A stretch of 64,000 bases of DNA from Tolypeutes matacus. Lineage: Eukaryota > Chordata > Mammalia > Cingulata > Chlamyphoridae. Numbering within the stretch: the stretch's first letter is position 1; the number at the start of each line of letters is the position of its first letter. The notes below the pieces were generated by a model that saw only the letters and a program-made list of their open reading frames with translations, did no database searches and had not been told where the DNA came from. Positions 1 to 10,912 of this stretch are shown here, piece after piece. The position numbers and the translations under genes were made by a program. The stretch covers positions 880,297 to 944,296 of the forward strand of contig JAKSZT010054305.1 in NCBI GenBank assembly GCA_026826555.1. Reading direction: 5' to 3'.

Positions 1-183
1 TTTGGGGTCTGCTGGCTGATTCCCAAGTAGAATAGGATCTAGGAGAAATGAATCAAGCCTGTCCCAAGGTTTTACTATCCTCCTCCCAGATAGTGTCCCC
101 ATGAACATCAGGAAGTCACCCAATGGTTCATCAGGGACCCTCAGCAGGGAAGGGGGGTGGACCTTTTGACTCCCCTTACTCAC
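1..183 (-). other. CD48: CD48 intron 2, partial
   Basis: This is the sequence directly after the CD48 exon 2 donor (GTGAGT read on the minus strand, GT at 183-182). It runs off the left edge of the window. I see no exon for the second Ig domain or the GPI-signal tail, so those must lie before position 1. Confidence 0.8.
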
Positions 184-495
184 CAAACACTTCCAATGGG
201 AAGTTCCACTCCCTCTCATTCCCAGCTTTACGCAACTCTTTCAAGAGGTAGATACTGCTGTCTTCTTTCTTCACATCAAAGATGCATAAAGTACCACTTG
301 AATGATTAAAGCTGACCCTGCCCTTAAATTTAGACTCAAAATATGTAGTTCTGTTTGAATTGAAGTCCCATTCTACAATTTTCTGGTCCATGGAGTAATA
401 CCAGGTCAGTTGCTTGGAGTCGGTAAGCAGTTGTTGAGAGACGTTTAGGCTTACATTACTACCAGAGACCGCAATCACCCCCCGTGCTGAATGAG
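184..495 (-). CDS. CD48: CD48 (SLAMF2) exon 2, Ig V-type domain
   Basis: This exon encodes the membrane-distal Ig V domain of CD48, a GPI-anchored adhesion molecule that binds CD2 and CD244 on leukocytes. The 312 bp are flanked by a TTTGCAG acceptor (exon starts at 495) and a GTGAGT donor (exon ends at 184). Phase is 1 on both sides, as usual for SLAM-family Ig exons. Diagnostic stretches are VSGSNVSLNVS, KQLTWYYSMDQKIVEW, YFESKFKGRV and KKEDSSIYLL. The canonical inter-sheet disulfide is absent, which is normal for SLAM-family V domains. N-glycosylation sequons occur at NVS (two), NRT and NHS. The start of the domain reads AHSARGVIAVSG and seems one residue longer than human CD48 as I remember it. 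No stop or frameshift is present. The C2 domain and GPI-signal exons lie beyond the left edge. Confidence 0.95.
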
Positions 496-524
496 CTGCA
501 AAGAGAGTCAGAGAGAGACAATTC

Positions 525-1060
525 TGTATTAGTCAGCCAAAGGGGTGCTAACATGAAATACCAAAAATGGGTTGGTCTTTATAAAGGGTATTTATTTGGG
601 GTAGAAGTCCACAGATACCAGGCCATAAAGCTTAAGTTTCTTCTCTCACCACAGTCCATTGCCACATGATAGAGCAAGACAGCTGCTGGCATTTGCCAGG
701 GTTCAGGCTTCTGGGGTTCCTCTCTTCCCGGGGCTGCATTTCTCTCCGGGCTTAGCTCCTGTTTCCTCCACAAGGTCAGCTGTAGACGATTAGGCGAACA
801 GCTTGCTTCTCTTCTTCTGGGGCCTTCTTTCCAACATCAAAACTGCTTCTCAAAAGACTGCTTCAACTCTGTTCTTTGCCTTGCCTTTTATATTCGATTT
901 ACACCCACCAAGGGGCAGGGCTCAATGCCCTAATCATAACCTAATCATGCCCAGATTAACAGATCAGTTTACAAGCATGATCCAATTATATTTTTGGAAT
1001 TCATAATTACATAAAATTAGCCAACTGTTATACCATCTTAAAGAATGTAGTGTGGGGCAG
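525..1060 (+). repeat. Xenarthran LTR-like repeat, copy A1
   Basis: The copy begins TGTATTAGTCAGCC and contains a CAATGCCCTAATCATAAC-like block near its end. It shares extended similarity with 17905-18445 (same orientation) and with 2450-2765 (opposite orientation). The TG start and overall length suggest a solo LTR. The right end is not clean, and I cannot name the family. Confidence 0.6.
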
Positions 1061-1589
1061 GGGTCCAGGGTTTGAGGACTTCTGCTTGGGAGCAGCAGGT
1101 TTTGCCTTCATCAGAGGGTAGAGCCCCTAGTTGATCAGGAATTCAGTGGAAGTTGTAGCTTGCTAAGTGGGCAAGGAGGTATAGGCTATTGCATATAATC
1201 CATCTAGTTCAGCCCAAGACAATAAAGAAGAAGGATGCTGAGGCTGGTCCTGGCTCTCTCCCTTCCTCTCATACCAGTAGATTTTAAAATAAAATGATGA
1301 AAAGCCATATCTCCTCTTTGGGCTTGTGTTTCTTCTCTGTTCAATTTAGTGGGCTACATTAATGGGAGGCAGCAGGATTCTTGGTGCCATTTCTTCCATT
1401 AATGTGGGAGGACAGACACAGAAGTAAATATTTCCAATATAATACCTTAATTCCTATAATAAAAGTAAGCACAGAGTGCTCTGGCAACATACCCTTATAC
1501 AGGGTGTGGGGTATGGAGGAAATATCAGAAGATCTTTTTGGAGCTGATCACTGAGATGAGTCAAGGGATAATTAAAAGCTAGTATTTCT

Positions 1590-2075
1590 TGAGAACCATG
1601 TCAGGCATTATTGTAGGCACTTGGGAGACATCAATGAACCAAACAGCAAAGGCCCTGCCTTCATAAAGCTTACATTAGAATGGGGTAAAAAGACAGTAAG
1701 CAATAAATACAATAACTAAATACATTATATAGTGTGTTAGGAGAAGATAGTTACTATGACAAAAGAGAAAACACAGAATAGGGTAAGGGAACTCAGGAGC
1801 ATGGGCAGGGGATGGGGTTGGGCTAAGACATCCTTTACAAGGTGATGATCAGGCCTCATTTGAGTTAAGACTTGGAGGAAGAGAGGGAGGGAACTAAGCA
1901 GATATCTGGGAGTCTGGGGTAAGAGTGACCCAGGCAGGGGGAAGAGTTAGGGCAGAGCTCCTCAGGTGGAAGCGTGGCTGCCATATTTGAGCAACAGCAA
2001 GGAAGCCAGGGTGGATGGTATGGGGTGAGCAAGGAGAATGGGTGGTTAGAGACACAGTCAGAAAGGTAACTGGGA
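1590..2075 (-). repeat. L2-type LINE fragment, antisense
   Basis: The segment has the common antisense L2 3'-end pattern: 'aggcact..', 'gaaccaaacagcaaaggccctgcc', 'aaagcttacat', then 'gcaaggaagccagggtgg'. It is strongly diverged. Orientation is inferred from the order of these blocks. Confidence 0.6.
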
Positions 2076-2449
2076 TTGGAAAAGTGGAAAAGGTACTTCA
2101 GCTTTTAAAATTAAAACGTTTTTCCTGTAAAAATGGCTCATACATTATGTGTGCATTTATAATCAATTTAGAAACAAGTGGTTTCGAATGTAAGAAAGTA
2201 GAGACCACTTGTGTAAACCATCTTTTGGCACAATTTGGATCAGAGTCAGATTTGCAGTGAAACTAATGAAACTGAAGTTTTCAGGTTCCCCCTTTCTGGG
2301 CCTAGCAAAGTGTTTGTGTACTTACATGTTTTATAAACATAGCATACTTTTCACCACAATTGATTAGATACAATCTTTCCACTCCAACATTCTTTCATCA
2401 CGCTTCCGCTTGTATTGAATGGCATTGGAGTTGTGGGCATTTTGGGAAT

Positions 2450-2765
2450 TTTGATCCTGCAGTCCCAGAAAGGGAGCTGAGCTATTTACCTGATAGTTTG
2501 CAGCTGAGCCCTATGCCAGCCTACTGCTGAGATATACAGAAGAAGCTGGGCCCATAGAGCCTTAAGAGGAAAGTGGAAGGCCAAACCCTCACAGATGTCA
2601 CCTGCCATCTTGCTTCAACACATGGCAGCAGGTTTTGGTGAGAAAGTACCTCTTATGGTACCTTGAGTTGGACTCTTTAGGGCCTTGTAACTATAAGCTT
2701 CTATCCCAAATAAATACCCAGATTTCTGGTACTTTGCATCAGCATCCCTTTGGCTGACTAATACA
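2450..2765 (-). repeat. Xenarthran LTR-like repeat, copy A2
   Basis: Read on the minus strand from 2765 it starts TGTATTAGTCAGCCAAAGG and continues with the 'gggtatttatttggga' block found in copy A1. The left boundary is uncertain. Like A1, it sits in CD48 intron 1. Confidence 0.6.
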
Positions 2766-3782
2766 CCATCCTACCTAGATTTGCTTTTGTTCCTAGTTGT
2801 ATTTGCAGCTTTCTTCCTTTCCTTCATGATACCCCAAATTGTATAAGCTACAGGCTCTTTAAAAATTAGATTGGTTAAGGCAAGGAGAAAGAAAAGATGA
2901 TAGCTAGAAGATATAAGATGAAAGGAGGATTGTTGACATATTTTAGTGGAGATTTATATTTTCCTAATATATAATATATTTATGTATTTTTCCATTTTAA
3001 AGGAAGCTAATAAAATCTTGATTTGCTTTCCTAATAATTCCATCTTTTAGAAAGTAAGGGAGGCATCCTTGAGGAATGCTATTTTTATTTAATTCTAATA
3101 GGAAGGAGTTGCTGGGGATGGATCTGAATACTCAGGATAAAGTAAGTGTGATTAACTGTAGTTTACAATAGAAAAAGAAGCAGATCCCGGCTGTGCCCAC
3201 CCATGTTTCCTGTCTGTCTGTAGAAAAGCAGAAGTAAAAGGAAAAAAAATAAGATCAAAGGAAAAAAAAAAAAAAAAAAAAAAGATCAAAGGAGCCATGG
3301 TCTCATACCAAAGAGAAAGGATCGAAAGAGAAAGTTCTTTCTACTCTAAAAACAAGCCACATGGTTTGTAGTAAAACTCTTAAAGGAAAAAACAAGAAAC
3401 GTTTTCAAGATACTTATATGAAGTTACCTGGAGCTCTTTGTTGGGATCAGATATTAACAAGCCTTTACAAACCCTTTCAGGAAGTAATTTGGCAATAGAT
3501 ATCAAGATCCTAGATTTGTATCTTGGGTGAGAAAGTGAACTGGGTACCATTTCCCAAGATGGGAAGAATAATGAGTTCAGTGGGCCAGAGGGCAATGGGT
3601 CAAGGACTGTGATGGTTAGGCAAATGTGTCAACTTGGCCAGGTAATTGTGTCCAGGTGTTAGGTCCAGCAAGCACTAGGCTAATTGTGATATGGACTTCA
3701 GTCACCAGTGAGTTTACTACATGGATGGCTGATTACTTCTGCATCAATCAGGGAGATTGCATCAGCAATGGGTGATGCTTTT

Positions 3783-4353
3783 TTTTTTTTTTTTTTTTTT
3801 TTTNNNNNNNNNNNNNNNNNNNNNNNNNNNNNNNNNNNNNNNNNNNNNNNNNNNNNNNNNNNNNNNNNNNNNNNNNNNNNNNNNNNNNNNNNNNNNNNNN
3901 NNNATGCTTTTTTTTTTTTTTTTTTTTTTTAAGATTTATTTATTTACTTTATCCATTTTAAACCCCCCCTTCCCCATTTGCTGTTTTGTGTCCATTTGCT
4001 GCACAATTCTCCGTGTTTGTTTCCTGCCATCTCTTCTTATCCTCCTCCTCCAATCTTCACCAGGATTCGATCCTGGAGATCTCCGATGTAGGAGAGAGGT
4101 ATTCTGCTGCCTGCGCCACCTCAGCCCCTGGCTTCTGGAGCTTTCGGAGCATCTCGTCTTGTCTCTCCCCTGTTACGTCATCATCCTGCTGCCTGGCTCC
4201 CGGGGCCCGACGGCTCAGCGGCACACAGAGCCTGGCAGCCCATGCGCCTTCTATATATATTTTTTTTATTTTACCGGGAGGTCCCGGGGATTGAACCCAG
4301 GTCCCTCCATATGGCAGACGGACGCCCAACCATTTGAGCCACATCCGCCCCCC
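3783..4353 (-). mobile_element. DAS-type SINE, long form, minus strand
   Basis: The tRNA-derived head reads on the minus strand from 4353 (GGGGCGGATGTGGCTCAAAT, then a B box GGTTCAATCCC). A long body follows and the element ends in a T-run on the plus strand. Target-site duplications ATGGGTGATGCTTTT lie at 3768-3782 and 4354-4368. The element contains the 100-N gap, so its true length is unknown; about 430 bp is visible right of the gap. Confidence 0.85.
3804..3903. other. Assembly gap (100 N)
   Basis: One hundred undetermined bases lie in the poly-T end of the SINE. The sequence immediately right of the gap repeats ATGC plus a T-run, exactly as on the left side. This suggests the contigs overlap and no real sequence is missing. 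Confidence 0.95.
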
Positions 4354-4779
4354 ATGGGTGATGCTTTTATCCAATCAGTTGAATGCCTTAAAAAGGGAAG
4401 AGATTTCAACATTCAGAGAGAATTTCCCAGCTCGTCGTTGGACAGCCATCTTCTCCCAGAAACTCATCAAGAACCTTTCATCGGACTTTCATCAGAGCCC
4501 CTGGTTTGCAGCCTGCCTATGGAACCTGGACTTGTGCATCCCCAAGGTTGTGTAAGAGACTCTTTTAAAATCTCATATTATTGACAGATATCTCCTGTCG
4601 ATTCGGTTTCCTGAGAGAACCCTGACTAATACAAGGACTAAATGAAATTGTAGAAAGAGAGACAATAAAGTAAACTATTCTTTTAAGAAACTTAAGTGTG
4701 AATGGGAAGGAAAATGATAGGGCAATGAATAAAGGGGCATGAAAGGTAAAGAGAGCATTGCTTTGTTTTCATTTTTATT

Positions 4780-5235
4780 TAAGAAGGGAAAAGACTTAAG
4801 CTATCAATTGGCCAAAGGAAGGAGCCAGTTGGAGAAGTTGAAGACGTAGGAAAGAAGGGTGTGATCCACTGGACTGGGCTGGAGGAGATTAAGAGCAGAG
4901 GTAAAGGCACACGTCTTGGCTGGGAAGGGGGATGCCTCATCCTTTGAGGCAGAAGAGAAGAGCGTTGGTGATGGAGAGGAGTTTCTAGTTTGGAGATAGT
5001 ACTCAGGAAGTTGAGGAGCTTCATGCCTAATGATCTCAGTCCCTATTCCTTCAGTGAAGAAGGAGGCAAGTTCTTCGTTGAGAAAACAGAAGACCGAGGT
5101 GAGGAGGATTAAGGGTAAGGGTGAAGGCTTGAAATAGCTCCTGTGCGAAATGATAGAAAGAATTTATCAGGGCCAATAAGGCTACTGTGAGACAGCAGCT
5201 TGGCTGAAACAACGTCTCATCCTTCCCTCCCACCA
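4780..5235 (-). repeat. Diverged L2-like sequence
   Basis: The purine-rich text ('gtagaggagcttcatgcctaatgatctcagt', then 'gaggcaagttcttcgttgag') resembles the 5' continuation of antisense L2 copies. It is weakly supported and no ORF is preserved. Confidence 0.35.
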
Positions 5236-5239
5236 CTCA

Positions 5240-5300
5240 CCCTTCCACCCATCCATCCATCCATACATACATACATATATACATACACACATTCATGCAT
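5240..5300 (+). repeat. CATC/CATA simple repeat
   Basis: An imperfect tetranucleotide run of CATC units passes into CATA/TATA units. It lies directly beside the antisense L2 3' end, where such runs often grow. Confidence 0.8.
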
Positions 5301-5304
5301 ACAT

Positions 5305-6010
5305 CAGTTCATTCATCTAATAAATATTTACTTAGCACCTACTATGTGCTAGGTTCTGTGGTAGGAACTGTGCATACAATAGTGAGTAAGATAGATAGAG
5401 CTCCTTCCCTTAAGGAATGGCTTCCATATAAAATGTGGTCTAAGCTAGGACTCAAAAGTATAAGTAGGAATTAGCCAGGGAAAGATGGGGACTGGGAGTA
5501 AAGCAAGCAGAGAAAAAAGTAAAATAGCATCAAATGCCTAAAGACAAAAAAGAAAATTAAAGAACGTGTCATTCAAGGAAGTGAAAAATAGTTTAGGGGA
5601 GGGCAGAAAGTGGCCATATTTGAACTTAATCCTCAGTTTCTGTTGTCAACTCTCTCTCTCATTTGCTGCAGTGACTCGAAGAGTTTTAAGCAGACGAGTA
5701 AAATAAACAGACCACCATTTTAGAAAATTCATTCAGATGGCAGGCGAAGATAGGGAAGAATGACGGAAAAGACAGGACAGGAGGCTACTGTGGTACTTGG
5801 ATGAGAGAAAATGGTAGCTTGATCTAGGAATGTTGCAGTGGAGATAAATGGTATTGGACATATTTGTGATATATTTTTGAAGGTAGAATTAATAGGACTT
5901 AATCCTTAGATGTCAAGAAAAAGGAAAAGGAAGGAGTTGAAAATGATCCTAAGATTCTGGCTTGAGCAATTGGCAAATGGAAAGGCCATTTATTGAGACT
6001 GCAAACATGG
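5305..6010 (-). repeat. L2-type LINE fragment, antisense
   Basis: It begins with the reverse of the L2 tail ('attcatctaataaatatttac', 'gcacctactatgtgctagg') and continues with 'gtggagataaatgg', 'gaaggtagaattaataggactt' and 'ttggcttgagcaattgg'-like blocks in L2 order. No coding capacity remains. Confidence 0.65.
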
Positions 6011-6044
6011 AGGAGCAGAGCCGCAGATTTGAGGGGAGGGAAGG

Positions 6045-6318
6045 TTATAGTAACTTTTCAAAATGCCTGCAAATTTCTTGACACTCTTTTCCATCAAAGG
6101 TGGAGTCTACATCCCCGCCTCTTGAACCTGATAGGCCTTGATAACTGCCTGGACGACTAGAATGCAAGAGAAGTGACACTGTATGACGTCCAAATCTGGG
6201 TTAGAAAAAGCCATGCAGCTTTGCCAGCTTCTCTTGGAACACTCAGTCTGAGACGTTTCAGCGGCCATGCAAGAAGCCCTGAGGCCAGAATGTGTAGAGA
6301 CTGAGTGGAAAGACTCTT

Positions 6319-6361
<43 letters not shown>

Positions 6362-6640
6362 GGAGAGACAGGCAGAGAGAGAGACAGAGAGAGACTGACT
6401 GGAGGAGCCCTAGCTGTTTGAGTCTTAACCAGTCCAGGCACCACAAATGTGAGTGAAGAGGCCTTCGAGATGCCTCATGTTCCCCCCCCACCCCCACCCC
6501 ATGACCTGCCTGCAAGCACAGGAGAAACCCCAAGCAAAAAGTACTGAGCCCAGTCCACACCCAGATTCGTGGGCAAGATAAATATTATTTTTAAGTCACA
6601 GTGTTGTGGTGGTTTGCTAGATAGCCAGAACAAAGATGAT
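6045..6640 (+). repeat. Old LTR-like element with (TC)n(TA)n tract
   Basis: The text 'tttcttgacactctttt', 'ggtggagtctacatcc', 'cttctcttggaacactc' and, near the end, 'cagattcgtgggcaagataaat' followed by 'ggtggtttgctag' matches the layout of an old ERVL-type LTR with an AATAAA-like signal. A (TC)n(TA)n microsatellite at about 6318-6360 has expanded inside it. The family name is not certain. Confidence 0.5.
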
Positions 6641-6824
6641 GAGTTAAGATTTGGGTTTGTGCTGGGGGACCGAGAGGAGAGGTCTCACAGTCAGTTAGGA
6701 ATGCAGGTCTGGGGCTCAGGAGAGCTAGTCAGGCTTTGCAGCACACGTATGCCCCTCCCAGACTCTTGTCAGTCTCAGATTGTGTGTGTCTGCAAAGCAA
6801 ATTCATATGCTCTATTTAATTTGA

Positions 6825-7005
6825 CCTTAATAGTACCCTTTGAAGAAGCAAGGTGCATAGTATTATACCCATTATGGAGTTGAGGGACACGAGGCTCAGG
6901 GAGCTTATATGATTTACAGAGTCCCACAGCATGAGACCCAGATAGAATATAGGTCTTCTGATTGCCAGACCAAGGCTGTTTCCACTGCACCCTGCTCAGT
7001 GCTGT
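6825..7005 (-). repeat. MIR SINE, antisense
   Basis: The antisense MIR core is recognisable: 'ttatacccattatggagttgagggacacgaggctcaggga', then an acquired-feature block ending 'ccactgcaccctgctcagtg'. Confidence 0.6.
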
Positions 7006-7204
7006 GGGGGAACTGGGAAGTTGCCTCATGGTGGAGGGTACCTGAATCATTGCCCTGAAACCAGAACAATCAAGTGTGAAGAGGAAGGAAGGAGGTGATC
7101 TAAGAGTGTTTCTCAAACTTTTCTACAGAAGCACCCCTTACCGTGGAGGAGAGAAAAATTGAACCTCCAGGAAGATCTTAATGTACAGTCCCAGAGGAAG
7201 GTCT

Positions 7205-7480
7205 TTAAAGTCATTCATTCATTTATTTAACAATTATTTATTGAGCACCAACTATGTTGCAGGAACATAGTGCTAGGTTCAGCAATGCAACACTGGACAT
7301 GGTCCCTGTCATCGTGGAGCTCAAGGGAACAAATAAGCTATTCACCAACCTTAATCTCAGGGAAAGTCCTGAGGTTCCCAGGAGGAATTCACATCAAAAC
7401 AAAAGTCTAATGGAGAGGCAGGGGAGAGAAGGATGCAAAGAATTCCAGGCAGAAGGAAAGGCATATATGGAGATCTAAAG
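7205..7480 (-). repeat. L2 3' end, antisense
   Basis: The start 'cattcattcatttatttaac...tattgagcaccaactatg' followed by 'gcaatgcaacactggacatggtccctgtc' is the typical antisense L2 tail. Confidence 0.65.
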
Positions 7481-7639
7481 AGAAGAGAAAAGATGCATCT
7501 TTTGAGGCAGACAGCAAAGTTCAGTATAGCAGAATGTGGTTAGTAGGGGCAAAATCATAAATTGGAGATAAGATGCCCATCTGTAGGTATACTCCATTCA
7601 TGAAGAGATTTAGATACACTGATCTCCATCGAATTTCCC

Positions 7640-7895
7640 TGTACTTGGTCTCAGGAAAGCATGACCACATTAACACAGCTTGGGAGTTAGATGTGTGTAC
7701 CCTTAGGAGAATGTCTTAATCTCTCTGAGAGATGGTATTGTCTTCTTTAAAAAACAAAACAAAACTGGAGATAATGGTAGTCACCTCACTAATTTCTTAG
7801 AAAATCAAATAAGATACCATATAAAATGCCTAGCACAATGCTGACACACAGTACATGCTTAATAATTTTTATTTTATTAACCTAATTTATAAAAA
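7640..7895 (+). repeat. MIR SINE
   Basis: A diverged sense MIR is visible from 'cttaatctctctgagag' through 'aatgcctagcacaatgctgacacacagtacatgcttaataa', the usual MIR 3' part. Confidence 0.5.
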
Positions 7896-9087
7896 TGGAT
7901 GATGCTAACCCAGTCAAAATCAATGTCAGCAATTCAAAGAATAACATAAGCAGGTGTGTGTTGCTGGCCTGTTTCAACAAAGGAAAATAAATGGCTAGAA
8001 TGAAGCCTTAGAAAAGGGAACATCAGAACAACTCTCAGGGTGTCCAACACGTCTAGAGACAATTCTAAAGCATTCCAGCTCTCTTGGTGGCTCTACCTTT
8101 CCCAACAGTTAGATTAACATTTCACTTCTGGCCCCACTTCCAAGTCATACCGGTGCCCTATAACTTGAGTCATCCCTACAAAACTGCTTACAACTCCAAG
8201 TGTCCTGAAAACGTCCTGTCTCTAGCTCTACGTGAACACAGTCATGAACCAGACCCAAAGCATTGCCGCCCTGTGAGGCCCTGCATGCGTGGCCAGTGGG
8301 GTTTGCTCCAAATGCCACCATCTCATCTCCCCCAAATTACATTTGATCATAATCTCATGATGCTGTGTACCTTCCCCACGTTTGTTCATTTATTTGGGGG
8401 AACAGCGAGAGAGGCAAAAGCTCAACTCCTGCTTCCCAGCTGACATGGGAAGACATGCTGGATAGGGAAAGAAGGTTGGGTAGCTGTAATGGGGAAAGGA
8501 AAGTCTTCCCAATCACTGGGCACACGAGAGGTCAGAACAGTCCTTGGCTGAAGAGTGGACCTTTAACTCTTACCAGCCAGATGGTTACAGGTTCCTTTTT
8601 GCTGAGGCGCATCAAACCTCTGTTCAGACCCCCGTTCAGAGACCCTGTGCCTGGAAAGAGCAATCCTCTCCAAGTTTTCTTTCCCGCCATTTGATCCACC
8701 TTTGGGACATCATTTACTAAGGCTCAGGATACAACTTCTTACATAAACAGATGTCTCAAAGAATGTCTAAGAGAGCAGAGTGTGTCTGCGTGTAAATAGT
8801 GGCAGAGGAACAGAGCTTCCTCTCTGCTCAAAATGCAAAATAAAACTTTCCCACAACTTCGCAGACCGCCAGCCACGGGACTAAATATGAAGGACCTCTG
8901 TTCCCATCATCCCAGGGTCCCGTTTCTTATCATGTTCCCTTGGGAAAAGAAATAAAGCCCAACTCTTTGAGGCCAAGGAAGGTTCCCCAATCTCACCACA
9001 GCCCTGCTACCTGGAGACCAAACCCCCTCCAGGGCTGAGCCACATCCCATATCCCCTTTTCCATCTGACTGTGCCTGTGGAAAGTAC

Positions 9088-9169
9088 CTTGAATGCTGGT
9101 CACCAGGAAGAACCAAGGCAGCAGCACCAGTTCCAGAGAATGGCACCACTCCCAGCCCCTGGAGCACAT
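9088..9169 (-). CDS. CD48: CD48 (SLAMF2) exon 1, signal peptide
   Basis: The 82 bp coding part of exon 1 runs from the ATG at 9169-9167 to a CAAG|GTAC donor (last exon base 9088), phase 1. It encodes MCSRGWEWCHSLELVLLPWF then FLVTSIQ, a signal peptide with a hydrophobic core of about 15 residues that closely matches the start of human CD48 as recalled. The -3 position before ATG is A, a favourable initiation context. It joins exon 2 at 495 across an 8.6 kb intron, the junction codon becoming GCT. Transcription must start to the right of 9169, so CD48 and SLAMF7 diverge from the same intergenic interval. A cluster of GGAA (ETS-like) motifs lies upstream, but I cannot assign a promoter element. 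Confidence 0.93.
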
Positions 9170-9879
9170 GCTACTTCCCAGAGCTTTCCAGGAACCCTGG
9201 CAGCAGTGAGAGCGAGGCTGGAAAGGGACCAAAGGCTGCGGTACTCTCGAACTCATGACCCACGGTTAGAGGAAAACACCCACTAAACTGTTTTCTCCAC
9301 TCAGCAAGAATGTGGGAGGGGCCCAGAGACCAGAAACAGGAAGCCTCATAGAGCAAGCGTTTCTCATCTGGGCCTCAGAGATCTGAGAGCACCACGGAAA
9401 TGGAATGAACCACTTTTTTTCCCTTCAATATGAGTAGGTGTATTTTTCTGGGGAAAAGATCTATAGCTTCTATTAAATTATCAGAGGGATCAGTGCTTAA
9501 AAAAAAAAAAAAAAGATGTACAATATCTGCTTTTGGTTTCCCCAGGTAAGAATCACCCTAATTAGAGGCGAAGAAATAGCAGGGACTCAGTCACACCTGC
9601 AGAGGGATTTCTGGCCTAAGCCAACCCCAAGTCATTGTGAGAAGCTAGAAGCTGCTGGGTGGGTCTCAGTCAGGGCAAAAAGTTTGGGGAAGTCAGTCCA
9701 CACAGCCTGGCTGCTGCTTCTCCCATCCCCCAACCCCTGCCCTCAGCAAAGCCCTCCCTGCATTTCCGGGGCCCTCCTTGGGATGACTATGATCCTTTGA
9801 CATGGATCTGCAGCACTCCTCCTGCCCCCTACTTCTCCCCGATAAATCTAGAATGAAATTGCAACACTCTGAACTCCTC
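9170..9879. promoter_or_regulatory. CD48: CD48 upstream region (5' UTR and presumed promoter)
   Basis: This segment immediately precedes the CD48 start codon and is not recognisable as repeat, so it should contain the 5' UTR and proximal promoter. No TATA box, CpG island or confident factor site is visible. Its role is inferred from position only. Confidence 0.35.
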
Positions 9880-10235
9880 AAAGGGTACTGGGTTAGCGTG
9901 AGAAGACTTGGGTTCCAGTCCTGGCTTTGTCCTTTCTTAGCCACATAACCTGAGACAAGATCCTAAAACTCTCCTTACCTGAGATAACTTGAATGTAAAC
10001 GAGATGTAGCAATCCTTCCCTGCCATAAAGGATTGTTGGGAAGATCAAATTAGACAACTTAGCAGAATGGCTTTGTGATAAGATCATATCTAAGCTTAAT
10101 TCTGGGTCCACCAATGTTTTAGCTCTGAGGGCTCAGGCAAGTTAACTTACTCCTTCGAGCTTCAGTTTCTTCATTTGTAAAATGAACTTTTGCACTTTTC
10201 AGGGATTTGAGGCATAAATGAATGTGGCAGACACT
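9880..10235 (+). repeat. MIR SINE pieces
   Basis: Two overlapping sense MIR-like blocks are seen: 'gacttgggttccagtcctggctttg' and later 'ctcaggcaagttaac...cttcagtttcttcatttgtaaaatgaac'. Confidence 0.55.
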
Positions 10236-10484
10236 ATCAGTGCCCTGCCCATATTCCCTCAGCACTTAGCATTTCTAAGCATGTCCACCAACTTCCAAAT
10301 GCCAGCACCTGTTTCATTCCTCCTGAGGGCTCTGTCTGGCCTCCAGAGCTCACTCTGCACACCCAGGGTAAGCTGAAAGTGACAGAGAATGAATGCTCCT
10401 TGGGACTGTCCTTAACAATGGGTGAGAGGTGAAGGATAAATAACCCAGTTCCCTTGGTCCCCCGGGCAGGATAATTCAGAAGCT

Positions 10485-10705
10485 CATGTTCTACCGCTAT
10501 GCTTCACAATATGGTAGCTACTGGCCACATGTGGCTATTGAGTACTTGAAATGTGGCCAGTCCAAATTAGAAAGGTGCTCTAAGTGTAAAATACGGACAA
10601 GATTTTGAAGTCTTGGTATGAAAAGAATGTAAAATATCTCTTTCAAAGTTTTACATTGATTACCTGTTGGAATGAAAATATATTAAATTAAATATATTAT
10701 TAAAA
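10485..10705 (+). repeat. Nonautonomous DNA-transposon-like repeat
   Basis: The block 'tggtagctactggccacatgtggctattgagtacttgaaatgtggcc' belongs to a widespread mammalian hAT-type family whose name I do not recall with certainty. An AT-rich tail leads to the DAS SINE. Confidence 0.45.
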
Positions 10706-10708
10706 TCA

Positions 10709-10912
10709 TGGGAAGCGGCTGTGGCTCAATCGGTGGGGCTCCCGTTTACCATATGGGAGGCCCCGGGTTCGGTTCCCGGGGCCTCCTGGTGAGGGCAGGC
10801 CCGCCCACGCGGCGTGGTTGGCTGACCCAGCGAGCACAAGCAGCAAGTGGGGGATAAATGAATAAATAAATAAAATCTTTAAAAAAAATAAAATAAAATA
10901 AAATAAAATAAA
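10709..10912 (+). mobile_element. DAS SINE, full type, plus strand
   Basis: The copy starts GGGAAGCGGCTGTGGCTCAA, with an A box (TGGCTCAATCGG) and a B box (GGTTCGGTTCC). The palindrome CCCCGGG...CCCGGGG surrounds the B box. The 'cagcgagcacaagcag' body and (TAAA/TAAAA)n tail follow. It is little diverged and so relatively young. Confidence 0.92.

Larger units (their letters stand above)
3608..4633 (+). mobile_element. Solo LTR of an old ERV, split by a DAS SINE and an assembly gap
   Basis: The element starts TGTGATGG and ends ACTAATACA (TG...CA). It is flanked by the 5-bp direct repeat AGGAC at 3603-3607 and 4634-4638, which is the signature of an LTR insertion. Without the SINE at 3783-4353 the LTR is about 440 bp. 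No internal retroviral sequence remains. The family looks ERVL/MaLR-like, but I cannot assign a name. Confidence 0.65.
496..9087 (-). other. CD48: CD48 intron 1
   Basis: This 8592 bp phase-1 intron separates the signal-peptide exon from the V-domain exon. It is mostly ancient interspersed repeats, listed separately, plus one assembly gap. The stretches 1061-1589, 2076-2449, 2766-3600 and 7900-9087 hold no recognisable repeat or exon apart from an A-rich run near 3264. The last part, next to exon 1, could contain conserved regulatory DNA, but I see no specific motif I can defend. Confidence 0.85.

Noticed and set aside
3757..4584. A 275-codon open frame across the first gap
   Set aside because: It is open only because of poly-T (Phe) and N bases and consists of an LTR and a SINE read in reverse. 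It is not a gene.
8084..8443. A 119-codon open frame in CD48 intron 1
   Set aside because: No family resemblance, no splice or promoter context, and composition like its surroundings; a chance open frame.
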